Source: Shewanella oneidensis MR-1 (GTDB lineage: Bacteria; Pseudomonadota; Gammaproteobacteria; Enterobacterales; Shewanellaceae). Taken from it: a stretch of 64,000 bases of DNA. Under the pieces are notes generated by a model, which was not told the origin of the DNA, did not search any database, and saw only the letters and a program-made list of their open reading frames with translations. This document shows positions 17,386 to 26,501 of this stretch, one piece after another. Position numbers and translations under genes: made by a program. The stretch spans positions 2,666,001-2,730,000 of the forward strand of contig NC_004347.2 of the NCBI RefSeq assembly GCF_000146165.2, given 5' to 3'. How positions within the stretch are numbered: position 1 is the first letter of the stretch; each line of letters begins with the position of its first letter.

Positions 17386-18153
17386 ATGGATACGCAACAA
17401 CTGAAAGTAGTGTCACAACAGGTGCAGGAACAAGCGAATTTTCCTCCCGAATTTAACAGATTACTCAACGAGCTACCTGATGAAGTCAAACATCGCATTT
17501 TTCCTCATCTAGAGCTAGTTCAATTAGAGCTTGGTGATGTAGTCTGCGAAGCTGGCTCAAAAGTACGGTATGTTTATTTTCCACTGAACTCCATTATTTC
17601 ACTGCTCTATGTGATGGAAAATGGTGCATCGGCTGAAATTGCAGTCGTCGGTAATGATGGCATGGTCGGTGTCGCATTATTTATGGGCGGAGAAAGCACT
17701 ACAAGTCGAGCCATAGTACAAAGTGCTGGCGTTGCCTATCGGTTATTTGGCCAAAGGCTCAAAGATGAATTTAACCGCCACGGTGCTCTGCTCCACCTAT
17801 TGCTTCGTTATAGCCAAATATTGTTGACCCAAATGGCCCAAACAGCAGTATGCAATCGCCACCACAGTATTGAACAACAACTATGTCGTTGGCTGCTGCT
17901 CTCCATCGATAGGCTACCTGACGATCGCGTCATGATGACGCAAGAATTAATTGCCAATATGCTTGGCGTGCGCCGTGAAGGTGTCACCGATGCAGCAGGA
18001 AAACTCCAACGGATAGGAATAATCAATTACAGTCGTGGCAATATTGAGGTACTAGACCGCAAATTGCTTGAACAAACCTGTTGCGAATGTTACTCGGTCG
18101 TTAAACAGGAGTCAGAACGTTTAATGCCACTTAAAAAGTTCACGAAAAAATAG
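17386..18153 (+). CDS. Crp/Fnr-family transcriptional regulator (second of a tandem pair)
   Basis: A 255-residue paralogue of the preceding gene. The sensor barrel spans about 30-150 (YVYFPLNSIISLLYVMENG, VGNDGMVGVALFMGG) and the helix-turn-helix about 190-235 (MTQELIANMLGVRREGVTDAAGKLQ), with a tail containing TCCECYSVV and a basic extension. The barrel again lacks cAMP-binding residues. The conserved cysteines near the C-terminus may sense redox state or bind metal (inference). It is more complete than its 230-residue neighbour and is the better candidate for controlling the island. Confidence 0.85.
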   Translation: MDTQQLKVVSQQVQEQANFPPEFNRLLNELPDEVKHRIFPHLELVQLELGDVVCEAGSKVRYVYFPLNSIISLLYVMENGASAEIAVVGNDGMVGVALFMGGESTTSRAIVQSAGVAYRLFGQRLKDEFNRHGALLHLLLRYSQILLTQMAQTAVCNRHHSIEQQLCRWLLLSIDRLPDDRVMMTQELIANMLGVRREGVTDAAGKLQRIGIINYSRGNIEVLDRKLLEQTCCECYSVVKQESERLMPLKKFTKK

Positions 18154-18540
18154 CAAATACCATAGCAACTTCAGTCATAAATACCCTGTATAAACCTTTA
18201 CCGCCATAAAGCTTAATTTACCGAATCAACATTCAGATGACTGATCATAAGGCTGCCTAAGTCCCACTGAAATAACAGTGGGCAGTCGTCAAAATCCAAT
18301 ACGCAAGGATTACGAGAGTTCTGATACTGTCAACACACATTCAAAGCAAAATAATAGCGATTCACTACTCTTTATTACTCAATAAACGACTTAAAAATAA
18401 ACCAGTAAAAACTGCTGCTACAGATAAATGCTAAAACCATTGACCGCATGCGCGCTAACGCACAGACGAACAACATTTAACAGGTCATTCTGAATTTACG
18501 GTTCATGCATTCCTGCACTGCACCTATAAATGAGGTCAAT
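18154..18540. other. Intergenic region before the CsbD gene
   Basis: No gene. It contains the second copy of the 16-bp string (18395-18410) and the third palindromic site (18448-18467). Confidence 0.5.
18448..18467 (+). promoter_or_regulatory. Stress-island palindromic site, copy 3 (before CsbD gene)
   Basis: Matches AYGYGCGCYANCGYACMKAS with halves GCGCG/CGCAC around CTAA, ending 73 bp before the start codon at 18541. The spacing matches the other two copies (62 and 70 bp). Confidence 0.6.
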
Positions 18541-18918
18541 ATGAATTATATGAATAAATTCACTGAACAAAATAAAGCCATCGATAAAGATGCACAACAT
18601 ACTAAAACCAGCAAAAACCATTCTCCAGTCGCGGCAGCTAATAGTCCAGCATCTAAGACGAGCACAACTGATAAATCAAAATCGGAGATTCATTCTAGCC
18701 ATCAATCAGAAAAACAGCCCAAAGACGCTTTTAATGGTAAATGGAAAGACCATATCCATGCCGCCAAAAGTAATTGGAGTAAAATAAGCGAAACTGAGTT
18801 GACTAAATCAAATGGCATTGAAGCCAACTTATGTGAACTGGTGCAAAAGCATTATTTATTGACTCATGAAGAGTCTAGTAAACAAGTAAAGAGTTTTATT
18901 ACTAAATGTAAATGCTAA
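18541..18918 (+). CDS. CsbD-like stress protein
   Basis: A 125-residue hydrophilic protein. The first half is a low-complexity S/K/H-rich region; the second half matches the CsbD general-stress fold (FNGKWKDHIHAAKSNWSKISETEL, then a conserved C-terminal YLLTHEESSKQVKSF). No signal or membrane segment. The start at 18541 follows a GAGGTCA site; an in-frame ATG at 18505 is less likely. Its function in the family is unknown beyond stress induction. The palindromic site upstream links it to the neighbouring regulators. Confidence 0.75.
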   Translation: MNYMNKFTEQNKAIDKDAQHTKTSKNHSPVAAANSPASKTSTTDKSKSEIHSSHQSEKQPKDAFNGKWKDHIHAAKSNWSKISETELTKSNGIEANLCELVQKHYLLTHEESSKQVKSFITKCKC

Positions 18919-18957
18919 ACCTTGCGGTTGTTCTGAAAAGCAAGCGTATTTAGCTTA

Positions 18958-18985
18958 AGCCAGTGTCGCCATTGCAGCACTGGCT
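18958..18985 (+). other. Stem-loop between the CsbD and BON genes
   Basis: Arms AGCCAGTG and CACTGGCT (8 bp) enclose a 12-nt loop 25 bp before the BON gene start. No T-run follows, so it looks like an mRNA processing or stability element, not a simple terminator. Confidence 0.45.
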
Positions 18986-19010
18986 CACTTTACTAAAAGG
19001 GAACACCATT

Positions 19011-19847
19011 ATGAATTCTTCGTATCGCAACTTTATTTTTACATCTGCCATCTTACTCATTCTTTCAGCACTACAGCCTGTATCGGCCGCTGATACTGCG
19101 GCTACGGCAACTAAAGCAATGGATGATGTACGCCAAGAAAGCCAAATTGCGACAAGTTATGCCCTCAGTCCCTATTTGCGCGCCAATGATCTAAAAGTCA
19201 CGGTGCAAAAAGGCAAAGCAGTGTTGACAGGTAAAGTAGATGAAAAAATTAGCAAAGAACTTGCAGGTGAAATTGCTCTGGGAGTATCAGGCATTAAAGA
19301 TGTCGATAACAAAATCGTCGTAGATGCCAATTATATACCAAAAGCGAATTCAAATAGTTTTGGCGACAAATTTGATGATACCAATATCACGGCAGCAATT
19401 CGTTCAAAACTGCAATGGAATAAAGATGTTGATGATGTAGTAACTGAAGTTATTACTAAATCAGGACGAGTCACCCTAAATGGCATTGCAGAAAACCAGA
19501 ATGCAAAAAATGTTATTCATCGACTAGCACTCAATACTCGTGGCGTAAAATCTGTCACCAATAATTTAAAAGTTGAGAGCTCTGCGATAAATAAAGAAGA
19601 AAAAGAAAAACGGAAAAATGAAACAGAAATTCACAATATCTCAGATAGCTGGATCACCGCAAAAATAAAATCAAGTTTTATGTATTCAAACAATATTAAT
19701 GGTTCTGACATTGATGTTAGCACCAACAATGGCGTTGTGATACTAACTGGTAAAGTTAACAGCGGAATTGAACAATCACTAGCAGTCGAAACTGCACAAA
19801 ATATCCGTGGTGTTAAAAGTGTGATATCAAAATCATTAACATTCTAG
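19011..19847 (+). CDS. Periplasmic protein with three BON domains (OsmY-like)
   Basis: A 278-residue exported protein with a cleavable signal peptide (AILLILSALQPVSA, cleavage near VSA-AD). Three BON repeats follow, each marked by a GxVxLxG core and a GVKxV turn: KAVLTGKV/GIKDVDN (about 60-110), RVTLNGIA/GVKSVTN (about 125-185) and VVILTGKV/GVKSVIS (about 210-275). OsmY-like proteins of this kind protect the envelope under osmotic stress. The start is at 19011, behind AAAAGGGA; an in-frame ATG at 18963 would precede the signal. It follows the CsbD gene after 92 bp. Confidence 0.85.
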   Translation: MNSSYRNFIFTSAILLILSALQPVSAADTAATATKAMDDVRQESQIATSYALSPYLRANDLKVTVQKGKAVLTGKVDEKISKELAGEIALGVSGIKDVDNKIVVDANYIPKANSNSFGDKFDDTNITAAIRSKLQWNKDVDDVVTEVITKSGRVTLNGIAENQNAKNVIHRLALNTRGVKSVTNNLKVESSAINKEEKEKRKNETEIHNISDSWITAKIKSSFMYSNNINGSDIDVSTNNGVVILTGKVNSGIEQSLAVETAQNIRGVKSVISKSLTF

Positions 19848-19954
19848 CCAATATCTACACCCAAAAAATAAGGCTATTCACTGACATGGTGAATGGTGGA
19901 ATAACTGGCGATAGACCACATTCGTAATGTTTGTATCTTGTAAAGGAGTTACAA

Positions 19955-20383
19955 ATGAACATCCCCAAATATCATCAATGACAAGCGCTTCAACCGGTCT
20001 ACTTCGAGCCAAGCACTTCTTGTGGTGTGGGCCAACGTTATTGCCGCAGCGCTGACCGGCTGCAGTTCTTCACCTTTACTAAGACGGCAGAGATGGAGCG
20101 TGCAGAACGTACCATCGACCGCGTAGAACAAGCAAGAGCTGGTCAATATGCATCAAATGAACTATCACAAGCCAAACAAAAACTGCAAGCAGCAAACAGT
20201 GCCTTGTTAGAAAAAGATACTGTCAGCGCCGACCGTTATGCCATAGAGGCAACGCTTGACGCAGAGCTTGCCCAGGCGCGCGCAAAGCTGGCACAAGCCA
20301 ACAGCGTCAATGATGAAATGAAGAATAATATCAGTATTCTGCAACAAGAAATGTTGCGTCGTACAAAAGGAATTCAGCAATGA
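19955..20383 (+). pseudogene. DUF4398-type lipoprotein gene, frameshifted
   Basis: A strong AAAGGAG precedes ATG 19955, but the frame stops after eight codons at TGA. The lipoprotein signal (LLVVWANVIAAALTGCSSSP) lies in another frame at about 20010-20075. The mature coiled-coil part returns in the first frame from about 20080 (KTAEMERAERTIDRVEQARAG, alanine/glutamine-rich repeats, end QEMLRRTKGIQQ). Two compensating frameshifts therefore disrupt a DUF4398 lipoprotein. The body without stops suggests recent damage or sequencing error. The gene overlaps the next by 4 bp (ATGA). Confidence 0.65.
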
Positions 20384-21200
20384 AAATACCTAGAGCTTCG
20401 TCGGTTTTATCCTTCTGTTTTAGCCGTCAATCTCTGTCATACTGCCTACTGCTCACACAGTTGCAGCCTGTAGCAGTGCGCCTAAAATGGCTGACGGCAT
20501 TAGCGATATTCGTGCAAAACGGAACACACTGCAAGCAAACCATGCGTTGGCAATCCTTGCACCTGAAGCAATCAGTCAGGCAGAGGAAGCCGTACTTACC
20601 GCTGAGCAACCAGTGAAAAACGAACAACTATCGCGACATCTTGTCTTAGTTGCCGACCGAAAAGTCAACATAGCCTTAGTCCAAGCGAAGAGTCATTTTG
20701 CGGAGGAGCAACAAAAGGTTCTCGCAAAAACCAGGGCTGATGTACGACTCGATGCACGTCTAGCCCGTGCTGATGCCGCAGATGCTCGCCAGGAAATCGA
20801 TGCACAGGCATTGCTTGCGCATCAATGCCTGTGAATCAGAACGCAGTTAGGTTGTAACCTTGGGCGATATCTTACTCGACACTGGTAAAGCAGATTTGAA
20901 ATCATCTAATAGCCAACATTTAATGAACCTAGCTATCTTTCTGGGTAAATACCCCGTGGCGCCATCATTGAAGGATATACCGATAACGTCGGTATAGCGG
21001 TATACAATCTTGGCTTATCAGAGCGAAGGGCTGCTAGTGTTAGCTATTTTTTGCAGGGACAAGGCATTCAATCCAATCGACTTATTAGTCTAGGTAAAGG
21101 TGAAAGCGACCCAGTTGCGAATAATAAATCCGCGAGTGGCCGCCAGCAAAACCGTCGAGTTGAAGTGATAATTACTGATAAAATGCTGACACAACGATAA
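20380..21200 (+). pseudogene. OmpA-family lipoprotein gene (DUF4398–OmpA), frameshifted
   Basis: The start at 20380 is in frame 1. The lipobox segment (AHTVAACSSAPKMADG) and the helical repeat (to 20834) are in frame 0. The first half of the OmpA C-terminal domain (LGDILLDTGKADLK, about 20860-20958) is in frame 1 again. The rest (GYTDNVG, LSERRAASV, GQQ-type NRRVEV, to the stop at 21198) is in frame 0. At least three frameshifts are needed. The peptidoglycan-binding OmpA motifs are otherwise well kept. It would have joined outer membrane and cell wall together with the preceding lipoprotein. Confidence 0.65.
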
Positions 21201-21438
21201 AACCTGCCAGAGAATTGTTAGCCTAACATCAGGATTAATTAAAGTAACCGCTTGATGCGTGGTTAACGATGGCAAAAACACAGACACTATGAATTGTGTC
21301 TCTAACATAGTAAAAGGAGAAATAGCTTGGCCCAGCGGTTGACCTATCAAACATTAAAAACTGACCCTCGGTTAAAAGTGAGCAGTGGTCACGAAATGGT
21401 CGCAGTCACGAATAGAGGAATGGGATTGTAAACGGAGA

Positions 21439-21480
21439 AAAACAAAAAGCCCATGCTATTTAATAGCATGGGGCTTTTTG
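21439..21480 (-). terminator. Terminator of the tRNA-Asp transcript
   Basis: Long stem AAAAAGCCCATGCTATT / AATAGCATGGGGCTTTTT (21444-21479); on the minus strand it ends in a T-rich run, right behind the first tRNA gene. Confidence 0.8.
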
Positions 21481-21485
21481 AATGT

Positions 21486-21562
21486 TGGCGGAGCGGACGG
21501 GACTCGAACCCGCGACCCCCGGCGTGACAGGCCGGTATTCTAACCAACTGAACTACCGCTCC
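21486..21562 (-). tRNA. tRNA-Asp (GTC)
   Basis: A 77-nt cloverleaf on the minus strand: acceptor GGAGCGG/CCGCTCC, D-arm AGTTCAGTTGGTTAGAA, anticodon loop CCTGTCACG (anticodon GTC), T-arm GGGTTCGAGTCCC, and encoded 3' CCA. Identical to the second copy 57 bp away. Confidence 0.97.
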
Positions 21563-21619
21563 AAACTTTTTATTATACCGCTGCAACAGCACTATAATTT
21601 TAACTTTCAACAACTTGAC

Positions 21620-21696
21620 TGGCGGAGCGGACGGGACTCGAACCCGCGACCCCCGGCGTGACAGGCCGGTATTCTAACCAACTGAACTACCGCTCC
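21620..21696 (-). tRNA. tRNA-Asp (GTC), second copy
   Basis: Same 77-nt sequence as the other copy, with anticodon GTC and encoded CCA. It is transcribed first in the tandem. An 8-bp inverted repeat (CAACTTGA 21611-21618, TCAAGTTG 21699-21706) closely brackets it. Confidence 0.97.
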
Positions 21697-21863
21697 ACTC
21701 AAGTTGCGGTGAATAATACGGTTGAGTGTTCGAAGCGTCAACCGTTTTTTTCACTCCATTGTATCGTTTAGTTAAAATTTAGCCAAAATGCACTAAACCC
21801 TATGATAAATGAACGAAATATCAGCAAGTTTCATCTCAACGTTGCCAGCTTGCATCACTCTAC

Positions 21864-23369
21864 TTATCTACGATTATCGGACTCATCAGGCATAGTTAGA
21901 TCAATTTCATCGAGTGATGGCGCCTCTGCTTTATTCTGCTCAGCGTCATCCATTATGCGCTGCTCTGCGGCGGCTAAGGCTTGAGCCAAACTTTGACGTT
22001 TACGCCAAACAATCAGTCCCACGATCCCTAACAGTAGCAACACGGCGTTGACGGTAATGATCCAGAAAATCGCATCCTGTTTTGCGAGCGCCTCTTCTTC
22101 TGCAGCCTTTTGCGCAGCTACTGCCGCTAATTCTTCCTCGCTTGGTGGTGGCTCGGGTGGTTGCACTAAGTTAAAGAAGAGTTCAGGCAAATCGAGCACA
22201 ATTTCACGTCCCGATACTGTCGTTGTTGCGACAGAACCCTTAATGCGGTAACTGCCAAATTCAGTCACAGGCGGCAAATCCAATTCAACATCACTTTGGC
22301 TAAGCCCATGAAGAACAAGGGGTAGTTGCAAACCTGCTGGCCCAACTAACTCGAATGAAAAATGGGTTTCAGCCAGTTGTAATACACTGCTATCTGCATG
22401 AAGCATGATTTTCCATTGACCCGTTAAAGGGTCTTCAGGGGTTATCACCTCTGCATTCACTGGCCGTGGGGATAAAGTAAAAGGAAATGAAACTTGTCTT
22501 TCAAACACGTTATTACGTGCGAGCACCACAAAGTCATACTCACCCCATGGCTGCTTAAGATTGATATCGCTGGTAAACATGCCATCATCGGGTCTTTCAT
22601 CAAACTTTTCGCCATTATCTTTGTAGGATCCAACGATAATGTCACCTGCGGCAAAGTTTTCATCACCCGCACGATGTTTACTCACAAAATGTGTTGTCCA
22701 CTCAACTAAATAGTCCATTCCGGGCATACGAACCCGCTCTGCATCCCCCATTAATTGGGCGACAACTTTTATCTCCTCGCCTTGAAATAACGGTTGCGGT
22801 AGATGCTGAACTTCAATCTCAAGCTTGGAAACACGTTTGATTTGCGAACCCGATACGATTTTACCCACCAATTGCCAAGGCCCAGGCTGAGGTGACTCAA
22901 TATAAATAATATCCCCGGTCATACCATCGACCCATTTGACGGTTTCTGGATGACGATTGGCGTACCACTTACTGCCATCGGGCAAAACAATGACCACAGG
23001 CGCTGAACCGTATTCCCGTTGGATCAGTAGCGTCATGCTGCTGACCATATGATCCACCCGAAAACGGTTCTTAAGTTCAGAGGCAGTATCAACGGGCACC
23101 ACTTTACCCGCCGAAGGTTTGGGAGATTTTACCTGAGCATCTACGCTTGGTTTCACGTCACCTTGGTTATCAGCAGCAGTTGGTTTAGCCTCATTTGCTT
23201 TCCCGTCACTCGGCGGCACCTCTTTAGCCTTAGTCGCTAGATTGGTGGGCGGCTCTGCGGGCTTAACTACTGCGGGTTCAGTATCGGCCGCAGTCAGTGG
23301 CATGCTCAGCCAAAGGCTGCTGAGCACTAACGTGGTATTCAGTAGGGATTTTCGCAGCGACATCGTCAT
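21864..23369 (-). CDS. Envelope protein of the TIGR03503 family
   Basis: A 501-residue exported protein. It has a signal peptide (TTLVLSSLWLSMPLTAA), a proline/lysine-rich linker (about 30-95), then a large beta-rich domain beginning RFRVDHMVSSMTLLIQREYG. Near the C-terminus are a membrane helix (AIFWIITVNAVLLLLGIVGLIVW) and a short acidic cytoplasmic tail. I take this for the Alteromonadales family TIGR03503, whose function is unknown. It lies 10 bp behind dnaQ on the same strand. Start may be ATG 23369 or the ATG two codons later. Confidence 0.7.
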   Translation of the reverse strand: MTMSLRKSLLNTTLVLSSLWLSMPLTAADTEPAVVKPAEPPTNLATKAKEVPPSDGKANEAKPTAADNQGDVKPSVDAQVKSPKPSAGKVVPVDTASELKNRFRVDHMVSSMTLLIQREYGSAPVVIVLPDGSKWYANRHPETVKWVDGMTGDIIYIESPQPGPWQLVGKIVSGSQIKRVSKLEIEVQHLPQPLFQGEEIKVVAQLMGDAERVRMPGMDYLVEWTTHFVSKHRAGDENFAAGDIIVGSYKDNGEKFDERPDDGMFTSDINLKQPWGEYDFVVLARNNVFERQVSFPFTLSPRPVNAEVITPEDPLTGQWKIMLHADSSVLQLAETHFSFELVGPAGLQLPLVLHGLSQSDVELDLPPVTEFGSYRIKGSVATTTVSGREIVLDLPELFFNLVQPPEPPPSEEELAAVAAQKAAEEEALAKQDAIFWIITVNAVLLLLGIVGLIVWRKRQSLAQALAAAEQRIMDDAEQNKAEAPSLDEIDLTMPDESDNRR

Positions 23370-23379
23370 AGGCTATAAA

Positions 23380-24108
23380 TTATCCTCTCCAGAGGCATTT
23401 TCCTGATTTTGCGACTAAATCAAGGCGCTTTTCATGCATAACGAGTTCATCGGCCGATGCGCAGATCACTTTAAGATTAAGTGATGTGGGATCAAAGCGT
23501 TGAATGCCGCCCCCCTCTTGACCGACTTCTTCGTTAGAGAGATTAAACTTAGTCTGCCCACCCGTCATCGATAAATAGACATCGGCAAGGATTTCGGCGT
23601 CGAGTAATGCGCCATGGTAATGGCGACGAGAGTTGTCGATGCCATAACGTTTACAGAGTGCGTCTAAGTTGTTCTTTTGTCCGGGGTGCAAAAACTTAGC
23701 AATGTCGAGGGAGTCTAAAATCTCACAAATGTCGCGAGTCTTTGGCCCTAAGGGCTGCAGTAAGGAAAACTCATGGTCCATAAAGCTCACGTCGAAGTTT
23801 GCGTTATGGGCCACAATTTCGGCGCCACTGATAAAATCGATAAACTCTTGGGCGATTTGATGGAATCTTGGCTCATTCGCAACACGTTCATCGGTGATCC
23901 CATGAACCGCGATCGCTTCTGGATCAATCGCTTGGCCGGGATTTATATACTGGTGATAATAACGGCCCGTTAAACGGCGGTTGATGACCTCAACACAACC
24001 TATCTCAATAATTCTGTGCCCTAAATACACCGCACCACTGCCTTGGTTCATACCCGTGGTTTCAGTATCTAAAATAACCTGACGGCTTGCGTTTGAGATA
24101 ATATTCAT
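23380..24108 (-). CDS. dnaQ: DNA polymerase III epsilon subunit (3'-5' proofreading exonuclease)
   Basis: The 242-residue protein has the DEDDh exonuclease motifs: D14 and E16 in LDTETTGM (ExoI), HNANFDVSF (ExoII), and [16 protein letters not shown] (ExoIII with catalytic His and Asp). A C-terminal segment that binds the alpha subunit follows. Length matches E. coli DnaQ (243). It diverges from rnhA across 70 bp, the arrangement known from E. coli. Confidence 0.95.
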   Translation of the reverse strand: MNIISNASRQVILDTETTGMNQGSGAVYLGHRIIEIGCVEVINRRLTGRYYHQYINPGQAIDPEAIAVHGITDERVANEPRFHQIAQEFIDFISGAEIVAHNANFDVSFMDHEFSLLQPLGPKTRDICEILDSLDIAKFLHPGQKNNLDALCKRYGIDNSRRHYHGALLDAEILADVYLSMTGGQTKFNLSNEEVGQEGGGIQRFDPTSLNLKVICASADELVMHEKRLDLVAKSGKCLWRG

Positions 24109-24178
24109 ACTTTTATGCGCTTCTTATGACATTTTTTGGTTATACTCGGCCGATATTTACGCCTTTGGTAACCATTTG

Positions 24179-24655
24179 ATGACTGAACTAAAACTAATCC
24201 ACATCTTCACCGATGGCTCTTGCTTAGGCAATCCTGGCCCCGGTGGCTATGGCATTGTAATGAATTATAAGGGCCATACAAAGGAGATGTCCGATGGTTT
24301 TTCCCTGACGACCAATAATCGTATGGAATTATTAGCCCCAATCGTTGCACTTGAGGCCCTAAAAGAACCTTGTAAAATCATCCTCACCAGCGATAGCCAA
24401 TATATGCGCCAAGGGATCATGACTTGGATCCACGGCTGGAAGAAAAAAGGTTGGATGACCTCTAATCGTACACCAGTGAAAAATGTCGATCTTTGGAAAC
24501 GTTTAGACAAAGCCGCCCAACTCCACCAAATTGATTGGCGCTGGGTAAAAGGCCATGCCGGACACGCTGAAAACGAACGTTGTGATCAACTTGCTCGCGC
24601 AGCGGCTGAAGCAAATCCGACGCAAATAGATACTGGCTATCAGGCGGAGTCTTAA
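24179..24655 (+). CDS. rnhA: Ribonuclease HI
   Basis: A 158-residue enzyme that cuts RNA in RNA:DNA hybrids. All catalytic carboxylates are present: D12 in FTDGSC, E50 in NNRMEL, D72 in TSDSQY and D136 in ERCDQLAR, plus the conserved His of KGHAGH. The basic handle KKKGWMTSN is present. ATG 24179 is preferred to the TTG just before it. Confidence 0.96.
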   Translation: MTELKLIHIFTDGSCLGNPGPGGYGIVMNYKGHTKEMSDGFSLTTNNRMELLAPIVALEALKEPCKIILTSDSQYMRQGIMTWIHGWKKKGWMTSNRTPVKNVDLWKRLDKAAQLHQIDWRWVKGHAGHAENERCDQLARAAAEANPTQIDTGYQAES

Positions 24656-24683
24656 CACTCAACTCACGCCTGAGAGTCATTCA

Positions 24684-25583
24684 TCATTCCCGCGATAAAT
24701 GGAAAAAATTACTGCAAAACTGCACAAAGGCCAGCCCTAATGAGGTCGCTTGGCGACTTTTGTGGGTGATGCGGTAAAACTGCCGCTCTAGCACTAACCC
24801 TTCAATAGTGACTAGAGCCAGCTCTTTGCGACTAATCTCTTTTTCCAGTGCTAGCTCTGAAAGTACCCCCAAACCAGCACCTTGTTTTACCGCCAATTTA
24901 ATTGCATCAGGTGTAGTAAAACAAAACTTAGACTCGGGTTGCATGCCCAGTTCATTGGCTGCATTGACAAAATATTCCCGCGTACCCGACCCTTCTTCCC
25001 GCAGCACCCAAGATTGACCTTTTACGGCAAAAGATTTAACCGTTTGCCCTGCCAGTGGATGGGCGGGGTGACAAAACACCAATAATCGATCCTTGTGCCA
25101 TGGCTCGATATGAAGACGGTTATCTGTACAATGCCCTTCAATAAATCCCATTTCGGCACGAAATTGCGCAACCGATTGGATCACATCTTGGGTATTAGTG
25201 ATCGCCACCTCTACATGGGTTTGGGTATGTTGCTGGCAAAATGCCACTGCCGCCTTTGCCAGTAAATAGTTACCAATCGTCGAACTTGCGCTCACACTTA
25301 ACTGCCCGACTAAGTCACCGCCTTGGGGGGTAAAGGCTTGCTCAATTTGTTCGACGCGATGTAAAAGATCCGCAGCCAGCGGCAACAAGAGGTTGCCCTG
25401 CGAATTAAGCTGCAAACGATTGCCAATTCTTTCAAACAGGCGGGCGTTGAGCTGCTTTTCTAATTCCGCCAATGCCATCGATGTTGCAGGGGGGGATAGG
25501 TTGACTTGCTCTGCAGCTTTAGCCACTTGACCACTGCGTGCGACGGCTTCAAAAACAGCAAGTTGCCTTAAGGTAATTCGCAT
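24684..25583 (-). CDS. LysR-family transcriptional regulator (YeiE-like)
   Basis: A 299-residue LysR regulator. The N-terminal winged helix (LRQLAVFEAVARSGQVAKAAEQVNLSP) is followed by a dimerisation helix and a periplasmic-binding-protein-like effector domain (from about 90, LVGQLSVSASSTIGNYLL; REEGSGTREYF). The effector domain resembles the CysB/YeiE branch, which often senses small anions or organic acids, but the ligand is not clear. Convergent with rnhA; 23 bp behind the yafS-like gene, so probably co-transcribed. Confidence 0.85.
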   Translation of the reverse strand: MRITLRQLAVFEAVARSGQVAKAAEQVNLSPPATSMALAELEKQLNARLFERIGNRLQLNSQGNLLLPLAADLLHRVEQIEQAFTPQGGDLVGQLSVSASSTIGNYLLAKAAVAFCQQHTQTHVEVAITNTQDVIQSVAQFRAEMGFIEGHCTDNRLHIEPWHKDRLLVFCHPAHPLAGQTVKSFAVKGQSWVLREEGSGTREYFVNAANELGMQPESKFCFTTPDAIKLAVKQGAGLGVLSELALEKEISRKELALVTIEGLVLERQFYRITHKSRQATSLGLAFVQFCSNFFHLSRE

Positions 25584-25606
25584 AACGGACTCATTAATGG
25601 GTAATG

Positions 25607-26341
25607 TTATTTTGTAGGTTCAGATAAATGCCCCGTGCGTCCAGCAGTTGGCGCGGTGGCCCAATTAGGTTGTCGAACCTTACGTTTGTCGCGGATTGGT
25701 GTTAATGGGGACTCTAATTTACGTGCCACAATCAAATACAAACTACCCGCACTGGGGAGCCATGAAGCTAAGGTGTGCTGCAAAAAACGGCCACTATTCA
25801 ATTCGCCTATCAGTGGGTGGTAAATCAAACGCTCATCACTCACCACTTGATATCCGAGTAGCCCTAACCAATCTCGCACCCGAGATGGCATAAAAAAACG
25901 CCCACACCAGGGCAGATCATCTTGATATTTTGGCCATAATTTCCCAAGGAACACAGGGCTCAAGGGGTTAAAGCCAACAATAAACAGGTAACCTCCCGCA
26001 ATCAACACTCGGTCAATTTCACGCAGTATCCTGTAAGGATCGGCCTCAAATTCCAACAATAGGCTCATAACCACAGCATCAATCACCCCATTTTGTAAGG
26101 GCAAATGGCAGAAATCCCCCATTAACGAAGCATTAGGAGCTGAACATAAAGAAAAATGATGGGCAACAGGTGACGCCATACTTGAAATCTCAGCACTTAG
26201 GGGGCCGAACTTCAACAAATGATAACCAAAAACCCTTGGCCACCAATCGGCGAGTTTATCGGCAACAGCTTGCTGGAGTGCACAGCCATTGGGCAAATCT
26301 TCCCATTGCTCAGGTTTGCGCACAGTACTGTTATACGACAC
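25607..26341 (-). CDS. yafS: SAM-dependent methyltransferase, YafS-like
   Basis: A 244-residue methyltransferase of the Methyltransf_11 type. Motif I is weak, but the middle (FCHLPLQNGVIDAVVMSLLLEFEADPYRILREIDRVL) and the post-motif (GGYLFIVGFNPLSPV) are typical. The position between rnhA/dnaQ and gloB is the same as that of E. coli yafS, which supports the name. The substrate is not known. It diverges from gloB. Confidence 0.75.
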   Translation of the reverse strand: MSYNSTVRKPEQWEDLPNGCALQQAVADKLADWWPRVFGYHLLKFGPLSAEISSMASPVAHHFSLCSAPNASLMGDFCHLPLQNGVIDAVVMSLLLEFEADPYRILREIDRVLIAGGYLFIVGFNPLSPVFLGKLWPKYQDDLPWCGRFFMPSRVRDWLGLLGYQVVSDERLIYHPLIGELNSGRFLQHTLASWLPSAGSLYLIVARKLESPLTPIRDKRKVRQPNWATAPTAGRTGHLSEPTK

Positions 26342-26501
26342 AAGTCTCCTCCCGTCCCGTTATCTTATTACTTTTACCGAGTTAAGATCTTCATTGAGCA
26401 TTCGTCATTAGGTGTCTTAAAAATCACAATAGTCGCCAACGGGTATCCACCTGTGGATAATAACCTTATCTTTAAATCAAAATACAGCGATTGGCGGTAC
26501 T

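Noticed and set aside
21486..21696. Tandem tRNA genes as a phage or island attachment site
   Set aside because: No integrase gene or displaced tRNA fragment is visible nearby, and the duplication covers only the tRNA genes.
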